In this document: piece by piece, positions 1 to 13,218 of the stretch
Numbering within the stretch: the first letter of the stretch is position 1
How the letters are laid out: the number at the start of each line of letters is the position of its first letter
Assembly: GCA_018398585.1 (NCBI GenBank)
Contig: JAGTTD010000009.1
Coordinates: 9,305,193 to 9,369,192 of the forward strand
DNA length: 64,000 nucleotides
Source: Simmondsia chinensis
Taxonomy: Eukaryota; Streptophyta; Magnoliopsida; Caryophyllales; Simmondsiaceae
Reading direction: 5' to 3'
Position numbers and translations under genes: made by a program
The notes under the pieces: model-generated
What the model was told of the DNA's origin: nothing
Databases searched by the model: none
Seen by the model: the letters and a program-made list of their open reading frames with translations, nothing else

Positions 1-302
1 ATTGTAATTCTTTCATAGATCTCGTTCGGAGGAAGTGTCATTATAATTCTTCCATTCAGTATCAATAAAGAATCTCCATCTCCGCCCATGATTTTCTCCC
101 CTCTCGATTGTAGAGGGGTTTCCACATAAATATTGTGTGTTCGTATTTGTTCTTTCTTTCTCCATATTTTTGTTTACTTCTCGTTTGTGTGAGTCGTATT
201 ATTTGAATCGAATCAAGTGATTAGGGTTTACGCTTGCGCATCAAGATTTACCCAACAAATTGGTAACAAAATATATCAGTTTGTTCCAAATTTATCCCCA
301 CA
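1..302 (+). repeat. 3' part of the 5' LTR (copia element 1)
   Basis: It matches 2352-2653 base for base over most of its length, including the AATAAAGAATCTCC block and the CTCTCGATTGTAGAGGGG inverted repeat that probably forms the R/U5 hairpin. The LTR ends in CA at 302, directly before the primer-binding site. The 5' portion lies beyond the left edge. Confidence 0.88.
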
Positions 303-376
303 AATTGGTATCAGAGCCAGGTTCAGAGCCTTGGGTGGAATTTATATCAGAGCCCTGTTCATTTCGATTTGATACC

Positions 377-1945
377 ATGACGTCTGCAATTAGGTCCGAA
401 GTTGAGAAGTTTGGTGGTCAAGGGAGCTTCAATTTATGGTAGATTCGCGTTAATGGCCTCTTAACTCAGAGTGGCTTGAAGAAAGCTTTAGATAGGAAAG
501 AGAAGAAATCAGAGAATTTGACACAAGCACAATGGGAGGAGTTAGTTTTACCGATGACGTTTTGACAGAAGTTCTGGAAGTGAAGATCGCTAAGGAGTTG
601 TTTGCGTTTCGTATGTCAGAAGGTACGTCACTTAAGAATCACGTCAATGAATTAATTTAATTATTCAAGATTTGAAAGAATTGGATGATGTTCCTAAGGA
701 TGAAGATCAGGCAATGTTGTTGTTATGTTCTCTCTCTGCTTCATATAAGGGTTTTGTTGTAAGCATGATTTATGGTGGTCGACAAACCATATCTGTTGAT
801 GAAGTTAAGAGAAACCTATTGAGTCAAGAACGAATAGATAGAGAATTATCTGATTCTATTTATAATTCAGGTAGTGGTCTATTTGTGAGGGGGAGAACTG
901 AGTATGATCATAGTGGAAATAAGTCTAAGTCTAGACATCAAGACCTAACCTGTAACTACTGTCATAAGAAAGGGCACATTAAGAAAGACTGTCACAAGCT
1001 TAAGAGAAAACTTGAAGCAGATAACAGGTCTGACCAGAGATCCATAGTAGCTAGTGTTATGGACGGTGAGAATGACAATCGTCTACTGTCTGTGTCTGAA
1101 CCTCAGTCCAATTTGAGAGATAGTTGGATTTTGGATTCGGGTTGCGCCTACCATGTCTGTCCCAACCCGGATTGGTTTTCCACGTACGAGTCAGTACGAG
1201 GTGGAGTTGCTTTCATGGGTAATGATACTTCATGTAAAGTTCTGGGTATAAGAATAATTCGTTTTAGGATGTTCAATGGCACTATTACGGTTCTGAGTGA
1301 TGTTCGCCATGTTCCTGATTTGAAGAAGAATCTTATCTCTTTAGATACTTTTGAGTCTAAAGGGTACAGGTACACAGCTGAAGGTGGAGTTTTGAGGGTC
1401 GTTAAGGGTGCACTGACATTTATGAAGGACAGAAGGTTAGGTACTATGTATGAGCTTGTCGGTTCCACAGTTGTAAGATCTATTGCAGTATCTTCATCAT
1501 CCTTGTTGTTGACAGAACTTGAGATCACAAATTCAGGACATTTGACATTGGCTCATTCAGGTGATAGGGTCTGTCTGAGCACAGTGTGAGGGGCTCTTTG
1601 TGTGGTCAATCTACAGGACTGATAGTTTGTGAACAAGGGCTTTATGGGAAGCAGAAAGTTTTTCGCTTTAAGCAATTTCTGACCAGTAGACGTGTCATGT
1701 TTGGTGAGTCTTCGTTATTGTCTCCACAGACTATGTCAACAGTTGATTGTGATTCAGGTCAGGTGAGTAAGCTAGAGGGAGTTCAGTTTCGGTTGAGTTA
1801 CACAGTTCAGCAGTAGGTGGCTGTTTCAGAAGATATGTTAAGAGCCAATTCAGAGAATAAGAAGATTGGCATTGCTGATAACCTCTCAGATATGTTCACT
1901 TAGTTGCCACCTAGCAGGAAGTTCAAGCTTCGCTCAGACTCGGTT
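377..1945 (+). pseudogene. Copia Gag-protease-(pol) polyprotein remnant
   Basis: Gag opens at ATG 377 (MTSAIRSEVEKFGGQGSFNLW) and hits TAG at 440-442. A deletion and frameshift follow. An open frame at 672-1589 then carries the Gag C-terminus, a CCHC zinc knuckle (C-X2-C-X4-H-X4-C near 948-991) and an aspartic protease with the DSG active-site triad near 1135. From 1586 the frame holds fragments only: a pre-integrase piece (YGKQKVFRFKQ), an integrase-RT linker piece (about 1690-1815) and the end of RNase H (about 1855-1945, DMFT then TAG, LPPSRKF). The integrase core, RT and most of RNase H have been deleted. The element is non-autonomous and dead as protein-coding DNA. Confidence 0.85.
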
Positions 1946-2045
1946 AGGTTTCGTGTTTTATTAAGATAACCCCGTGTGTGGGGTGTTTAGTGGAGAAGGT
2001 GAAGGAAATTCTTTTATGTATGTAATTAGAGCCATGGTGGAGATT

Positions 2046-2653
2046 TTTTAGAATTATATCTCAAATTACTTGTTTTAAGTTTATTGGTTGCCGAGGGATC
2101 ACCGATCGATCGAGAGGGAAGCCTAATCGATCGGGTGATTTAAGTGTATTTTTGGGTTTTTGGGCCGTAAGAGGGCCGATCGATCGGGTGTTTACCAATC
2201 GGGACCTCCCGGATGTGGGCTATATAGAGCCCTAGGGTTTACGTCACTTTAGATCCAATTAAAGTGTGAGGCACCGCCATTGAGAGAGAAAGAGGTGATT
2301 TTGTAATTCCTCTAATTCAGATTTTAAGTGCTACGAGAGTTTAGAGAAAGTGATTGTAATTCTTTCATAGATCTCGTTTAGAGGAAGTTTCGTTGTAATT
2401 CTTCCGTTCAGTATCAATAAAGAATCTCCATCTCCGCCCATGGTTTTCTCCCCTCTCGATTGTAGAGGGGTTTTCACGTAAATATTATATGTTTGTGTTT
2501 GTTCTTTCTTTCTCCATATTTTTGTTTACTTCTCGTTTCTATAAGTTGTATTATTTGAATCGAATAAAGTGATTAGGGTTTACGCTTCCGCATCAAGATT
2601 TTCCTAACAAATTGGTATCAAAGTATATCAGTTTGTTCTAGATTTGTCTAACA
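2046..2653 (+). repeat. 3' LTR (copia element 1)
   Basis: It starts after the polypurine tract. The expected TG is now TT, by comparison with TGTTAGG in the related element at 52311. It ends in ACA at 2653. It contains GATCGATCGG-type motifs (2104-2190) shared with the LTRs at 51890-56538, and a TATATAGAGCC promoter-like box near 2221. Confidence 0.85.
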
Positions 2654-5600
2654 GTATATTATAATTATTTTTCATATTAATATCAGCTATATGATTCAAA
2701 AAATTATTAATAAGACTTTTACTTACATGGGTATATATAAAAAATATAATTAAATATAATAAAAATATTATCATGTAAGATATATGTGTCATTTTTATGT
2801 TATAATAATCATGAGAACTTTTAAGATAAATGCTACTGATTGAACTTTATACTAAGATTAAAACATAAAACTAAACTTAATTTAAGTTTCTTAAAAGTAT
2901 ATAACGCTTAATTAACTTTTGTTTTTTTCAAACTAATAAAGTAAGTTCGTTTATAGTATATGATTGGTTTTTTTACATTTTAACTTTTTATTTATATACG
3001 TTGGTATAATCGTGGTTGGATCAATAGAATCGTAAAATCGTATTATGATTCTATCCCTTAGTTTCATGTAATATCAATGAATCGTAAGATTATACTTAAA
3101 ATCCAGATCAATCGGCAATTGTAGAATTGTAGAATTATAAGATTCTAAGATTCGAATCGGGATTTTAATAACCATGAAATTAGGCCTAAAACAGGAGAAA
3201 CTTAAGGCATCAAGGAACATGCTGTATAATTATGGTAACATGTTAAGCGCATCTGTGTTGTTTGTTTTGGATGAGATGAGGAAGAAGTCAATGAAAGAAG
3301 GGAAGGACACAACAGGCGAAGGGTTAGAGTGGTGGGTGTTATTTGGGTTCGATCCTGGTATCACCATCGAGATGGTGGTGTTGCACAGTGTGTCTTTGAA
3401 CAAATAAGGAGAAGCAGTTAACCTCGACTGGAGAATATATTCAGAAAGACAATAACAATGTAATCTTTATTTTTGTTCTTTGGATTTTTTGTGTTTTTTG
3501 GCCAGTATATAACTGGTTATCAAGTGGTATAATAATGTTTTAAGTGGTGTCCGCTTGTATAAGATTATATGTGATATCCATTATTATTATTATTTCTCCT
3601 TTAATTTGAGGTATATTGGTACAAACTTTTGTTATCTTGCTAAAAATCTTATTTTACCCTAAGCATATGTGGAATAATGATTAATGTAGACATAGGACAT
3701 GACTAAGGATTAACTCATCAAGAGGCTTGAAAAGTATGGTAAGCGGCTAGGTTCATTTGGCAAGTAGAGCATGGAGATCCATTTAGGAGCGTGTCTTCTG
3801 GCCACAACGATCTCTAGTCGTAAGACATTATTATTTTCACAACATTAGAATATACTTCCGTCATTTTCGTGAATAGCAAGAATCAAAATCCCTTTAAGAC
3901 ATCAGATTCAATTTTGCATATGTTTCTTCAAAGAAGTTCAAATACTCGTAGAACTTGATTTATTCTTTTCATCGTGTTTTCGAATAAGGATTAGGATTAA
4001 ATATAAAAGTCAGCTATAAAAAGGCAATGACTGCTGAGAACTAATGAAAGCATGGATTAGTTTCATGCATTAGTACATGACATTATGATTATCTTAACGG
4101 AAAAGAACCACGTATGCCATATTAATTTGTGCATTGAATCATTTAGTAATTTATCTAATTTTAAAGAAAATTCATTACACTTTTTTATTTAGACTTTTGA
4201 TTTTTTATAAACTAAATAATAGATTTTGAATTTTTTTTTCTTATTTTGGTTTTCTAATATTAATTTTCATTCAAATTATGAAAAAATGGAAACCAAAAAG
4301 AGAAAACTGAGAATATGTCATTTCTAGAACTTAGTTTGTAATTTTTCAAAAGAAAACTAAATTCTATACCAAACAAGCCCAAAAGCAATGATTCAACATT
4401 TTTTTGATATAGTTCTGATTATTCAAGTTAATTATGATGAGAAGAGAAAATCAAATCTAATGCGGTGACAATGCAAATTCTTTAAAAAAAAAAATGAGAT
4501 TTTCTTGTGTTCGCTAAGAATCTGATATAGATTTGTTATTAGGATATTATGCTAGCAAAAGACCTCTTGGGCTATCAAGTTAATGTGTGTTTATGGTGAA
4601 GAAATTGAGAGAATTTCATGATAAGGTTGAACTTACAGAGTTTCAGAATGTATTGAGTATCCTTTAATAGTGTTGCATCCGATATTTATACTAATGTAAA
4701 CATGTCTTAGTCACATGGATAATTTGGCAAGCTATATATGGGGTTTCCACATTTCTTTGCCCACATTCGATGTTGCAAACTTAAGAGTTATGGCAAACTT
4801 TTATTTTTTTCATCTCTGTGACGGTATCTCAGTCTCTCCTGATTGATTTCCTAGTTTTTGGATACTTTTGCAACTATTTGAGTAATGTTCCATTGTGCTG
4901 TTGTTTTTGGTTTTTTTTCTTTTTCTTTTTTTTTTTACATGTTTTGGGAGTCTTGCTTGTTGCTTCGGGTTTATCCTCAATTATCGGGAAAAAATTGTGG
5001 AGATAGAGCTTCAATTTTTTGGTCTCAGGCAACTTGCAATATCACCAACTTGAACAAAGTCTTCGGCCAAACTTAACTGTGTTAAAGTGATTACGTATAA
5101 TAATACGTAGTTTAACATGGTCGAACTGATAATTGGGTGTATTTTTATGAGAGAAATTAATGATATGCAAAATTGAGTTAATTATTGGTACAAAAATTAT
5201 GAGACAAATAAACTTGTGTGATAAGTTATATTCTTTTCAATAAATATATGGTAAAAGAGATTCTGAACGATAAGATAACATGTTGAGTCTTCACTAGGTC
5301 AAAGATAAAACAATCAAAATTTAAAGAGAAAGAGATAGCAAGGAAATCAAATATTCTGAATATCCTAGGCTTGCCAAATTTTTTGCTACGGGACAGTCAA
5401 CCATAATATTCACTTAACCAGGACAACTCAATAAGTTATATTCTATTTTTTTGAGATTGGGAAGGATTGTAATAGAAAACGAGGATAATGGGTTTTAAAC
5501 TCAAAATCTTTAACTTAGAAGTGAATAGTTTTACTACTATATTAACTTGTAGAGCTGAATAAGTTTTATTTTGTAATTGTAACTTAAAATGATTCACTTG

Positions 5601-6127
5601 GGTTGGGGCTAATGCTTTTCAACGCGGTGCGTGCCATGCCTTGTCCATGGTCTTCTTAAAAAATGTGGGTATTCTATTTTAATTTTGAAAAATTTTATAT
5701 ACATATATATATATAATCTAATTAATTAATAATAATATGTAACTAGTGTTTTCCCGTTTAATACATAATGATTTTTACACTTCAATAAATTAAATGAATA
5801 AGGTTATATTTTATGAGTCATGGTAGAGAAAAATTATAAATTATCACCGTTGAATAAGTTTTTAACAGTGTAATCAAAAAATTTTTATTCTTTTTCCTTT
5901 TTTTTCTTCAAGGCTGGTAAAAAAAGTTTAGAATTATCATGTGGAGGCTTTTGAGGAAGGGGAGATACTTCTCTATAATATATAAGATAATATATAAGAT
6001 AAGAAGATGTCCAAAATAAAATTGGACTATTCTAAAGTCAAACCTGAAAAACAGTTAAGATATTATTGGTAGTTTCAAATAACTTTTTGCATCTTATTTA
6101 CGGCAAAAATTCAGCTAATTACATGAG
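2654..6127. other. AT-rich intergenic DNA, no supported gene
   Basis: Most of this is AT-rich with stops in all frames. Short reading frames (for example 3174-3407, 77 codons; 4818-5006 with a poly-Phe run from a T tract) show no recognisable domain. 3005-3170 holds short degenerate repeats of GAATCGTAAGATT type. 5698-5715 is a (AT)n microsatellite. I see no RNA gene or intact transposon. Confidence 0.6.
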
Positions 6128-6240
6128 CAAAAGGAGTCTAGCTCGGTTAAGCAAGTTTATGCCTTCGTAAGGTTCGAATTTAACAACTTCTAAAGTGAAA
6201 TTTGATCATAGCTATGAAGATTTAAAGTTAATCTAGTTTT
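6128..6240 (+). mobile_element. tRNA-derived SINE-like fragment
   Basis: A box-A-like stretch, TAGCTCGGTTAAGCAAG (6139-6155), is followed about 19 nt later by a box-B-like GGTTCGAATTTAAC (6171-6184). Spacing and sequence fit a tRNA-derived SINE head, but no tRNA cloverleaf can be drawn. The 3' limit and target duplication are not clear. Confidence 0.4.
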
Positions 6241-6285
6241 TTAGGTCATGTTTCTGAATAAGTTGTGAAAAATATTTAATTTCAT

Positions 6286-7148
6286 TGTTAGAATATTATA
6301 GCAAAAATAACAAAATCGCAATGAAAATTCAGCTAAATATTTCAGTAAAAATATTTAACGAAGAATAGTGGAATTGTAGAAAAACGACAACGAACAATTT
6401 CAGCAAAAAATATCCTAAAAATAGCAATCAAAATAATACCGAAAGTGGGGAAAGAGGCTACAATACCGAAAAGCAATTAGAATATTCAACGAAGGAAAGA
6501 GTAACTAGATAGATCTTACAGTATAACCGGCGGCCGTCCACCAAGATTAACGCGATTTGACTCTTAACGTGCACTCGTTAATTGCCGTGTATGAGTGCTT
6601 AAGAACTTTGCCCAAAATTTGAATCGCGGAAGAAAGATTAGAGAAGGCAACAATTGGACTCAATGGCTTCTGAATTGTCATACAAATATGACTTTCAGAC
6701 AAGAATAATCCACGCCTTAGACCTAGATGAGATTGAAGCTTCGTTGATGAAAAATAAGAACTGGGTCTTTGAACAACATTGATATAAGACTGCAATCTGA
6801 ACTCTTTTCCTACAAATCTAGACATGGACGGCATTACCAAACTGTTTGAATCTAAAAAAGCTTTTTCAAGAGTTGAAGTGGAAATTGATGGGGTTTTTGG
6901 TAGAGAAAAAGGTAAGTCTTGAGGGAAGTAATCGATGAACTATATAAAATAGTGTAGAAATGGTAAAAGGTATTAAAAACGGGTGCAATAAATTCCAACG
7001 GCTATAAACGTACGTAATAAATTACAACGGCTATATTGTTAATAAATTCCCAACGGTCATATTTCAATGACATTAAACGGTTAGTAACGGGTCTTGAAAA
7101 ATTATTTTCCCATTATACTTAAGATTAGCTTGTATCATTTTTTCAACA
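6286..7148 (-). repeat. Left LTR (3' LTR of the minus-strand element)
   Basis: It begins TGTTAGAATATTATAGC and ends TTTTTTCAACA. It is nearly identical to 11712-12625 by eye but lacks a block of about 65 bp that the other LTR has after ATCTTACA. Confidence 0.85.
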
Positions 7149-10100
7149 ATCCCCCACAAAAGATACAAGCGAAAGAGAACAAAGACAAATAGATTAGGCA
7201 AAGGGAATTTAGTTTTTCAGTGTCGATGTCTCGTGACTTGAGTTATCACCCAGTGCAACCCAAGTTTAGGACCAACATCTTACAAGGTGACTTTCGTCTT
7301 GAACCTCACAAGGGGTTATATAGTCTTCAACTCGTACACAAACCAAACTCCAGATCTCGGCAACTCCGACAGTTTGGCCCGTTTTATCGGCCATGCGCTC
7401 GTACTGGACATTCTTAGGCGCTCTAGAAGGCAAGTCTTAAACTTTCATAAGAAGCGGCCACACTTCCACACCTATATAGGTAGGTCCCATCAAGTGTGTG
7501 TTACTGCACACCACCAAACATATGGCTATGGGTTCATTAAGAGCTAGAGCTCAACCTTACTCCTTGGTAACATAGCGATAACTCATGCTGTTCGGCGCAT
7601 TTTATCGGCCATGCGCTTGTCCTGTATATTTATAGGCGCTCTAGAAGGCAAGTCTTAAACCTTCATAGGGAACAGCCAGACTCCCACACCTACATAGGTG
7701 GATCCCATCAAGTGTGTGTTACCTTACACCACCAAACATATGGATATAGGTCCATTAATAACTAAAGCTCAACCTCACCCCTGGTAACATACAGACAGTG
7801 TCCATCAAGTGCAAGCCTTGCTTACACCACCAAACATGTGGATATGGACCCGTTTCCGCACTGTCACACCATAGGGAGGGACAACATAAAACACAGTGCA
7901 TTCTTTAAATGAAACTATGACTTTTCACATTGAACCTGTTAAGATCAGGTTGGATACATCACAGTTTATTCATGTATAGACTTTAGTCCCGTCCCCCTCG
8001 ATGTTTCCACAATCATTTTTCGACATAGCGTCTTTATCAATGGATCCACAAGGTTCTTTTCAGACCTTACACAATTTAGTGATCACTTTCTTTCAGGTAG
8101 ATCATTTACGATCTTATGCCTGAGACGAATAGGTCTCCTTTTGCCAAACCCATCAAGTGTGCAGTGTCCACATCACCCGTCACGAACTATGGGTTAGGTT
8201 AAAGCATCATGCTCAACCATCATACATGGCATTTCACACTGTAATGCAACAAAGCGGTACCTGAGAGTTGACCACTGCTAACATCAATCACGAGTTGTTC
8301 TCACCTCCACATTGAGGTATCTACAATGAGTTGTTAAACAACTAGCTCCATCACCTGCCAACTTCAACAAAAGTCACTATAACACAGTAGTGGAGCAAAT
8401 ATCATATCAATAAAATCATATCTCCACCCCGTACTCAAATAGTACACATTGTACGTATATCGTACATACAATTGGCATGAAAACCATACACCACAAATTG
8501 TCACTTTCACATCTCATCACAATTGTAAAACATTATCACCAGTTTAGTTCACGAAAGATCGTATACCCATTTCCATTGTACTTAGCGTACATGCATAATT
8601 ACTATTAAGGGTAGTTTATGTCTTATCAATATTGCATCAAATTTTGGTGATATCAAGAGAAAGAGGTACAGAAGACCATAATTCACAAGATGTCTTTTAC
8701 AATTCAACTTAAGGCAACCCAAGCCTCTGCAAGGCTTTCGAGCCCAAGTGCTTAACATCATTAAGCTATTTACACCGACTTTGGACAATCGCCAGTATAA
8801 TATTTCCATCATAATTTATTTTCATAAGCTAGCTATAACTAGCACACATTGGTAAAAACACAATTATCAAAAAGATTATGATCAGACAACATACATCATA
8901 GGCTCTCAAGTGCTCTTACAATCCCCCCACAATGGAGTGTCTCACAATACATTCCTAAGGCATTCATTTTTATTTTTTTTATATTTTACCTGCCAACTCA
9001 GTGTTCAAGGACAACTAAAGCATGCAGGTTTTAGAGGGGTGTCACAAAACATAGCTCACTAATGAGCTTAAATACATTGTAATTAGTAGAATATATTTCA
9101 TTGATATCAGATACCCAACACACCAAAAAGTCCATTACAATGTAGACCCCATTCATAGTACCTCACCAGTACCTCAACAATTTAATTAGAGCACTTTAAT
9201 ATTCATTATTTAGATCCTTGCATGTAGACTAGATCTACCACTGTCATATGGTATAATAGGACGGGTGTTGTCTTATTCATCAAAACATAATGCTATCAAT
9301 CACTTTAGTGTACTTGGCTTGTGACACGATGCCACATTTTTCTCCTCATCAAGTGAACACTAGGGTCATATAGTATGTCATCCAAATGACCGACATGAGC
9401 GTACAACATATGACAAGAACCCAAATAAGGTATCTAGACATAAGCTAAATACCAAACCTATGATCAATGAAGATTCTCATATGACCTACTTCTTACCCTT
9501 TTCTAAAACACTAAAAAAGAAGACATGAACCAGTGATCCTAAGGGCATAATAAGTCTCCAATGACAACACAAGTCCACATATTACTCAAACATGTCACGT
9601 TTTCCCAATCACAAGTTGAAATTCAGCAAAACAATCCAAAAACCAGCAGAATACCAATATGGACAGCAAAATTCAGCAATTAAATGTCATAATCTATAGT
9701 ACATATACAACATACAACAGTTGCACATCATAAACAATATGTAGTAGTATATTCAGCTTGAAAAAGACATGTTTCAACACTTAAAACAACATGCTTTTCA
9801 TTATTTCAAGCAACATGTAACAACATATTCACAAAACTTCAAACATAGCCATGGAAAATACATGAGACACATCAACTTATTTTACTCAGATCACCCAAAA
9901 TATGCAAGAAAACAACTCTCACATACAAGGTTAATCTCATGGTTAAAACTCAAGCATAAACATCTTTTCCACAAAGAGGAAACCAAAGGATGTGAAACCC
10001 ATGCCACCTAGGTCACCTAATCGAGTGCCCAAAAAAACCAAGAGACTCGAACTCGTCTCAACCACCACGTAAGGGACGAATTAGGGTTTTAGATGCAGTC

Positions 10101-11711
10101 CGATGCTCAAACAGTAATGGCCTATCTCCGAAACTATTCCAACTCGACTAGTGACAATCAAGAACTTCAAGAAGGTCCTAACCAATTAGATACTTCTAAG
10201 ATCCAAAAGAAAACCAAATTTTCCCTGCCATTTAGGAATATCTAATGTTCTAGAATCACGATAGTTATCTTTCAACCATCATTTAAGAAAATATCTAAGC
10301 ATATGAATCCTCATGAAATAGGCAAAGCCAGCATTTGAAATTTGTGAGCCACACTGTATAATATAATATGGGCTTACAAGTACAACATTTATAGCAAACA
10401 TGCATAGTTTTAGAATCTATCTAAATACAAAGCATTCCATATATGGATTACATTTTCTTGATTTCTTGGATAAAATAAAATTCATTTTAAGACCAAATAC
10501 CAATTTTGAATCATGTCGCAATCGAAACTGTTGCTCCGCCTAGATGCTAGCTTCTCGGAACAATTCCATAAATCTCAATTATACTAGGTCCATAAATCTC
10601 ATCTCACATTATCTAGGTAGAGACTTATGGCGTTAGGAGACGGTTACCCCCTTGTATAATTTAATATTAGCGGAACCATGCTCAATCAAGCCATATAAGC
10701 ACCACCGAGCTTGATCAAACTTAAATAAGCCTAAATAAGATAAGTTTAACACATAGTTTGCCAAGCTTAACTCAACAGCCAGAACTGAGCCGGCCAAGCT
10801 TGGGCTTTTGACATAACAAACTCGAGCTGCAAGTTTTCAAGCTTCACAAGCCTTAAGCATCAAGCCTCCCAGGCTCTAGTTTGGCCCATATACGCCCATA
10901 CATACACCCAAAAGAACAACCTAATGGTAAGCCTACAATATAAACAAAAATAGGCATATTTCCATCCAAGAAGCAACTCGATAAAATTGGCCAAACCACA
11001 AAGGCAATCAAGCCAAAGATACTAGCTCGTATGTTACTCTATAGTCTTGTGATTGGGAGAGATCCATGGGCTTGGAATTCTCTAGGTTAAAATTGAATGG
11101 TGCAATGCAACTTCGGTGGTTGAGCCCATATACTTTATCTTTTGAGATGTTTGAGATATTGATTCTTTTCTGCTCTTCTATGATAAGAAATAGCTTGAAG
11201 ACAGAGATCTTGCTGTTTCCAAATATCAAAAAATATTGTTTGCACTCTCTGCATCTAATCTTTCACAATCTTCTTCAATGTTAATGTTTGTATATCAGCA
11301 ATCAAAGAAAGACAACTAGGATTGAAAATGTCAAATACCTTCTTGTCAACAATTCACTTATCAAATCGCTTGGGACCAACAATGTCAAAAAAAAAAAAAA
11401 AAACCCTTATGTTTTAGGGGAAAATGTACATCATTTTGACATCATCGATTATAAATAATCCGATCTTTATTCTGAAAGTGAGCACAAAGATACTAGCCTC
11501 CCCAGATCAAGACCCATTGCAAATCCATAAAATTAGGCATTAGCCTTTTTTTATTCTTTATTTTTTAACATCACAAAAATATCCTATCTTGACACTTTAC
11601 ATATAACTTACAATTCGTGAATTCAAACTGAACCTTATTGGCAAAGCAAAAAAAAAAAAAAAAAAACACCACATAATTACTCATGATTTATTGATAAATC
11701 GTCTTTTAGAT
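7149..11711 (-). other. Non-coding interior of the LARD-like element
   Basis: 4.56 kb with stops in all six frames and no zinc knuckle, protease, integrase or RT motif. An open frame at 9769-10011 (80 codons, His/Lys/Gln rich) looks like compositional chance. About 10660-10880 is a degenerate stretch of CAAGCTT/GAGCTTG words. Poly-A runs lie at 11387-11403 and 11648-11667. Confidence 0.6.
7377..7850. repeat. Tandem duplication (about 219-bp unit, 2.2 copies)
   Basis: The block starting TTTTATCGGCCATGCGCT occurs at 7382 and again at 7601, followed in both by GGCGCTCTAGAAGGCAAGTC and by the CCCATCAAGTGTGTGTTAC and CACCACCAAACATATGG motifs. A partial third copy (CATCAAGTG...CACCACCAAACATG) follows at 7803-7850. 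Confidence 0.8.
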
Positions 11712-12625
11712 TGTTAGAATATTATAGCGAAACTAACAAAATCGCAATGAAAATTCAGCGAAATATTTCAGTAAAAATATTTAATGAAAAATAGTGGAAT
11801 TGCAGCAAAACGACAGCGAACAATTTCAGCAAAAAATATCGTAAAAATAGCGATCAAAATAATACCGAAAGTGGGGAAAGAGGCTACAATACCGAAGAGC
11901 AATTAGAACATTCAACGAAGGAAAGAGTAATTAGAAAGATCTTACAAAACAATGACATCGTGCCGTGGTAAATGCCACTGTCCTAAAAGACGATTTCGCC
12001 GCTGCTTCGGTGCATACAGTATAACCAGCGGCCGTCCACCAGGATTAACTCGATTCAACTCTTAACGTGTACTCATTAATTGCCGGGTAGGAGTGCTTAA
12101 GAACTTTGCCAAAATTCGAATCGCAGAAGAAAGATTAGAGAAGGCAACAACTGGACTCAATGGCTTCTGAATTGTCATACAAATATGACTTTCAGAAAAG
12201 GATAATCCACGCCTTAGACCCATATGAGATTGAAGCTTTGTTGATGAAAAATAAGAACTGAGTCTTTGAACAACATCAATATAAGACTGCAATCTGAACT
12301 CTTTTGCTACAAATCTAGACATGGACGCCATTACCAAAGGGTCTGAATCTAAAAAAGCTTTTCAAGAGCTGAAGTGGAAAGAAAAAGGTAAGTATTGAGG
12401 GAAGTAATTGATTACCTATATAAAATAGTGTAGAAACGGTAAAAGGTATTAAAAACGGGTGCAATAAATTCCAACGGCTATAAACCTACGTAATAAATTA
12501 CAACGGCTATATTGTTAATAAATTTCCAACGGTCATATTTCAATGACATTAAACTGTTAGTAACGGATCTTAAAAAAATTATTTTTCCATTATACTTAAG
12601 ATTAGCTTGTATCATTTTTTCAACA
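11712..12625 (-). repeat. Right LTR (5' LTR of the minus-strand element)
   Basis: Same boundaries as the left LTR (TGTTAGAATATTATAGC to CAACA). It carries an extra block at about 11947-12014 that is absent from the left copy. The short repeat TACA flanks this block, consistent with a microhomology deletion in the left LTR. Confidence 0.85.
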
Positions 12626-12722
12626 TTTATAACTTTTTTTGTTTAATTATAAACGAACTTTTACATATTCCTTTTTAGTTATGAAAAAAAGTGAAATTTA
12701 GTATAGATGAGTTAAAAAACTT

Positions 12723-12879
12723 GGGAAATCACCAACTTTGGACCCTCCCTCCAGCCCCCTTTTAACCTAAAATAGACCCCATTAACCCTAAATAAGCCTT
12801 TTGGACAAAAATGCCCTCCCACCCCTACCCCCCCCCCCCCCCCCCCAACCCGTCCTTTTTCTCTCTCCTCATTTAATGC
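12723..12879 (+). repeat. Left terminal inverted repeat of the MULE
   Basis: It matches the inverse of 29146-29301: shared blocks are GGGAAATCACCAACTTT, CCCATTAAC and CTCTCTCCTCATTTAATGC. A poly-C run (12829-12846) interrupts it. Pyrimidine-rich DNA follows to 13090, including a direct repeat of CTCTCTCCTCTTTCTCTCAC at about 13015 and 13045, probably the 5' region of the protease-gene transcript. Confidence 0.85.
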
Positions 12880-13218
12880 GTATAGTAGCCCCGTCCCTTA
12901 TCTCCCCTTCTCTCTCCTCAAATTTAATTCTACAGCTGTAAAAATTTTGAATTTACCCCCTCCCCTTCCCGTCTTCTCTCTTCCCCAAAACCAAACGTGT
13001 TTTGTAAGCCACACTCTCTCTCCTCTTTCTCTCACCCGTTCATTCTCTCTCTCCTCTTTCTCTCACCCGTTCATCCTCTTTCTCCTTTAACTTCAGCTGC
13101 AATTCTCGTTCCCGTGGGTCTATCTGCAGAGGTGTGTGTTCGTCCGGCGATATCCTCTGTTTTCACACCTTCATCCTTGCTCTCTAGCTACTCTAGGGTT
13201 TAATCACCATTTCCGAAG

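Larger units (their letters stand above)
1..2653 (+). mobile_element. Ty1/copia (Tnt1/Tork-like) LTR retrotransposon, internally deleted
   Basis: The end of a 5' LTR (1-302) is followed by a primer-binding site, TGGTATCAGAGCC (306-318), complementary to initiator tRNA-Met as in most plant copia elements. Gag and protease remnants come next, then a short collapsed pol, a polypurine tract (GGTGGAGA, about 2036-2043) and a complete 3' LTR. The integrase core, most of the reverse transcriptase and most of RNase H are missing. The left end lies outside the window, so a target duplication cannot be tested. The element at 51890-56538 is a fuller member of the same family. Confidence 0.9.
6286..12625 (-). 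mobile_element. LARD-like LTR retrotransposon with non-coding interior
   Basis: Two long direct repeats (6286-7148 and 11712-12625), both bounded by TG...CA, enclose 4.56 kb without a recognisable gag or pol. The polypurine tract lies beside the left LTR on the minus strand (TTTTGTGGGGGATT immediately before the minus-strand LTR start at 7148), so the element reads right to left. Flanking 5-mers TTCAT (6281-6285) and TTTAT (12626-12630) fit a target duplication with one C-to-T change. The bases next to the right LTR do not match the usual tRNA-Met primer site. An alternative is a copia element whose interior was replaced. Confidence 0.8.

Noticed and set aside
3174..3407. 77-codon open frame as a gene
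   Set aside because: No domain recognised, no splice or promoter context, and it sits in AT-rich repeat DNA.
9769..10011. 80-codon His/Lys-rich frame in the LARD as gag
   Set aside because: No zinc knuckle or Gag motif, and it lies on the strand opposite to the element's orientation.
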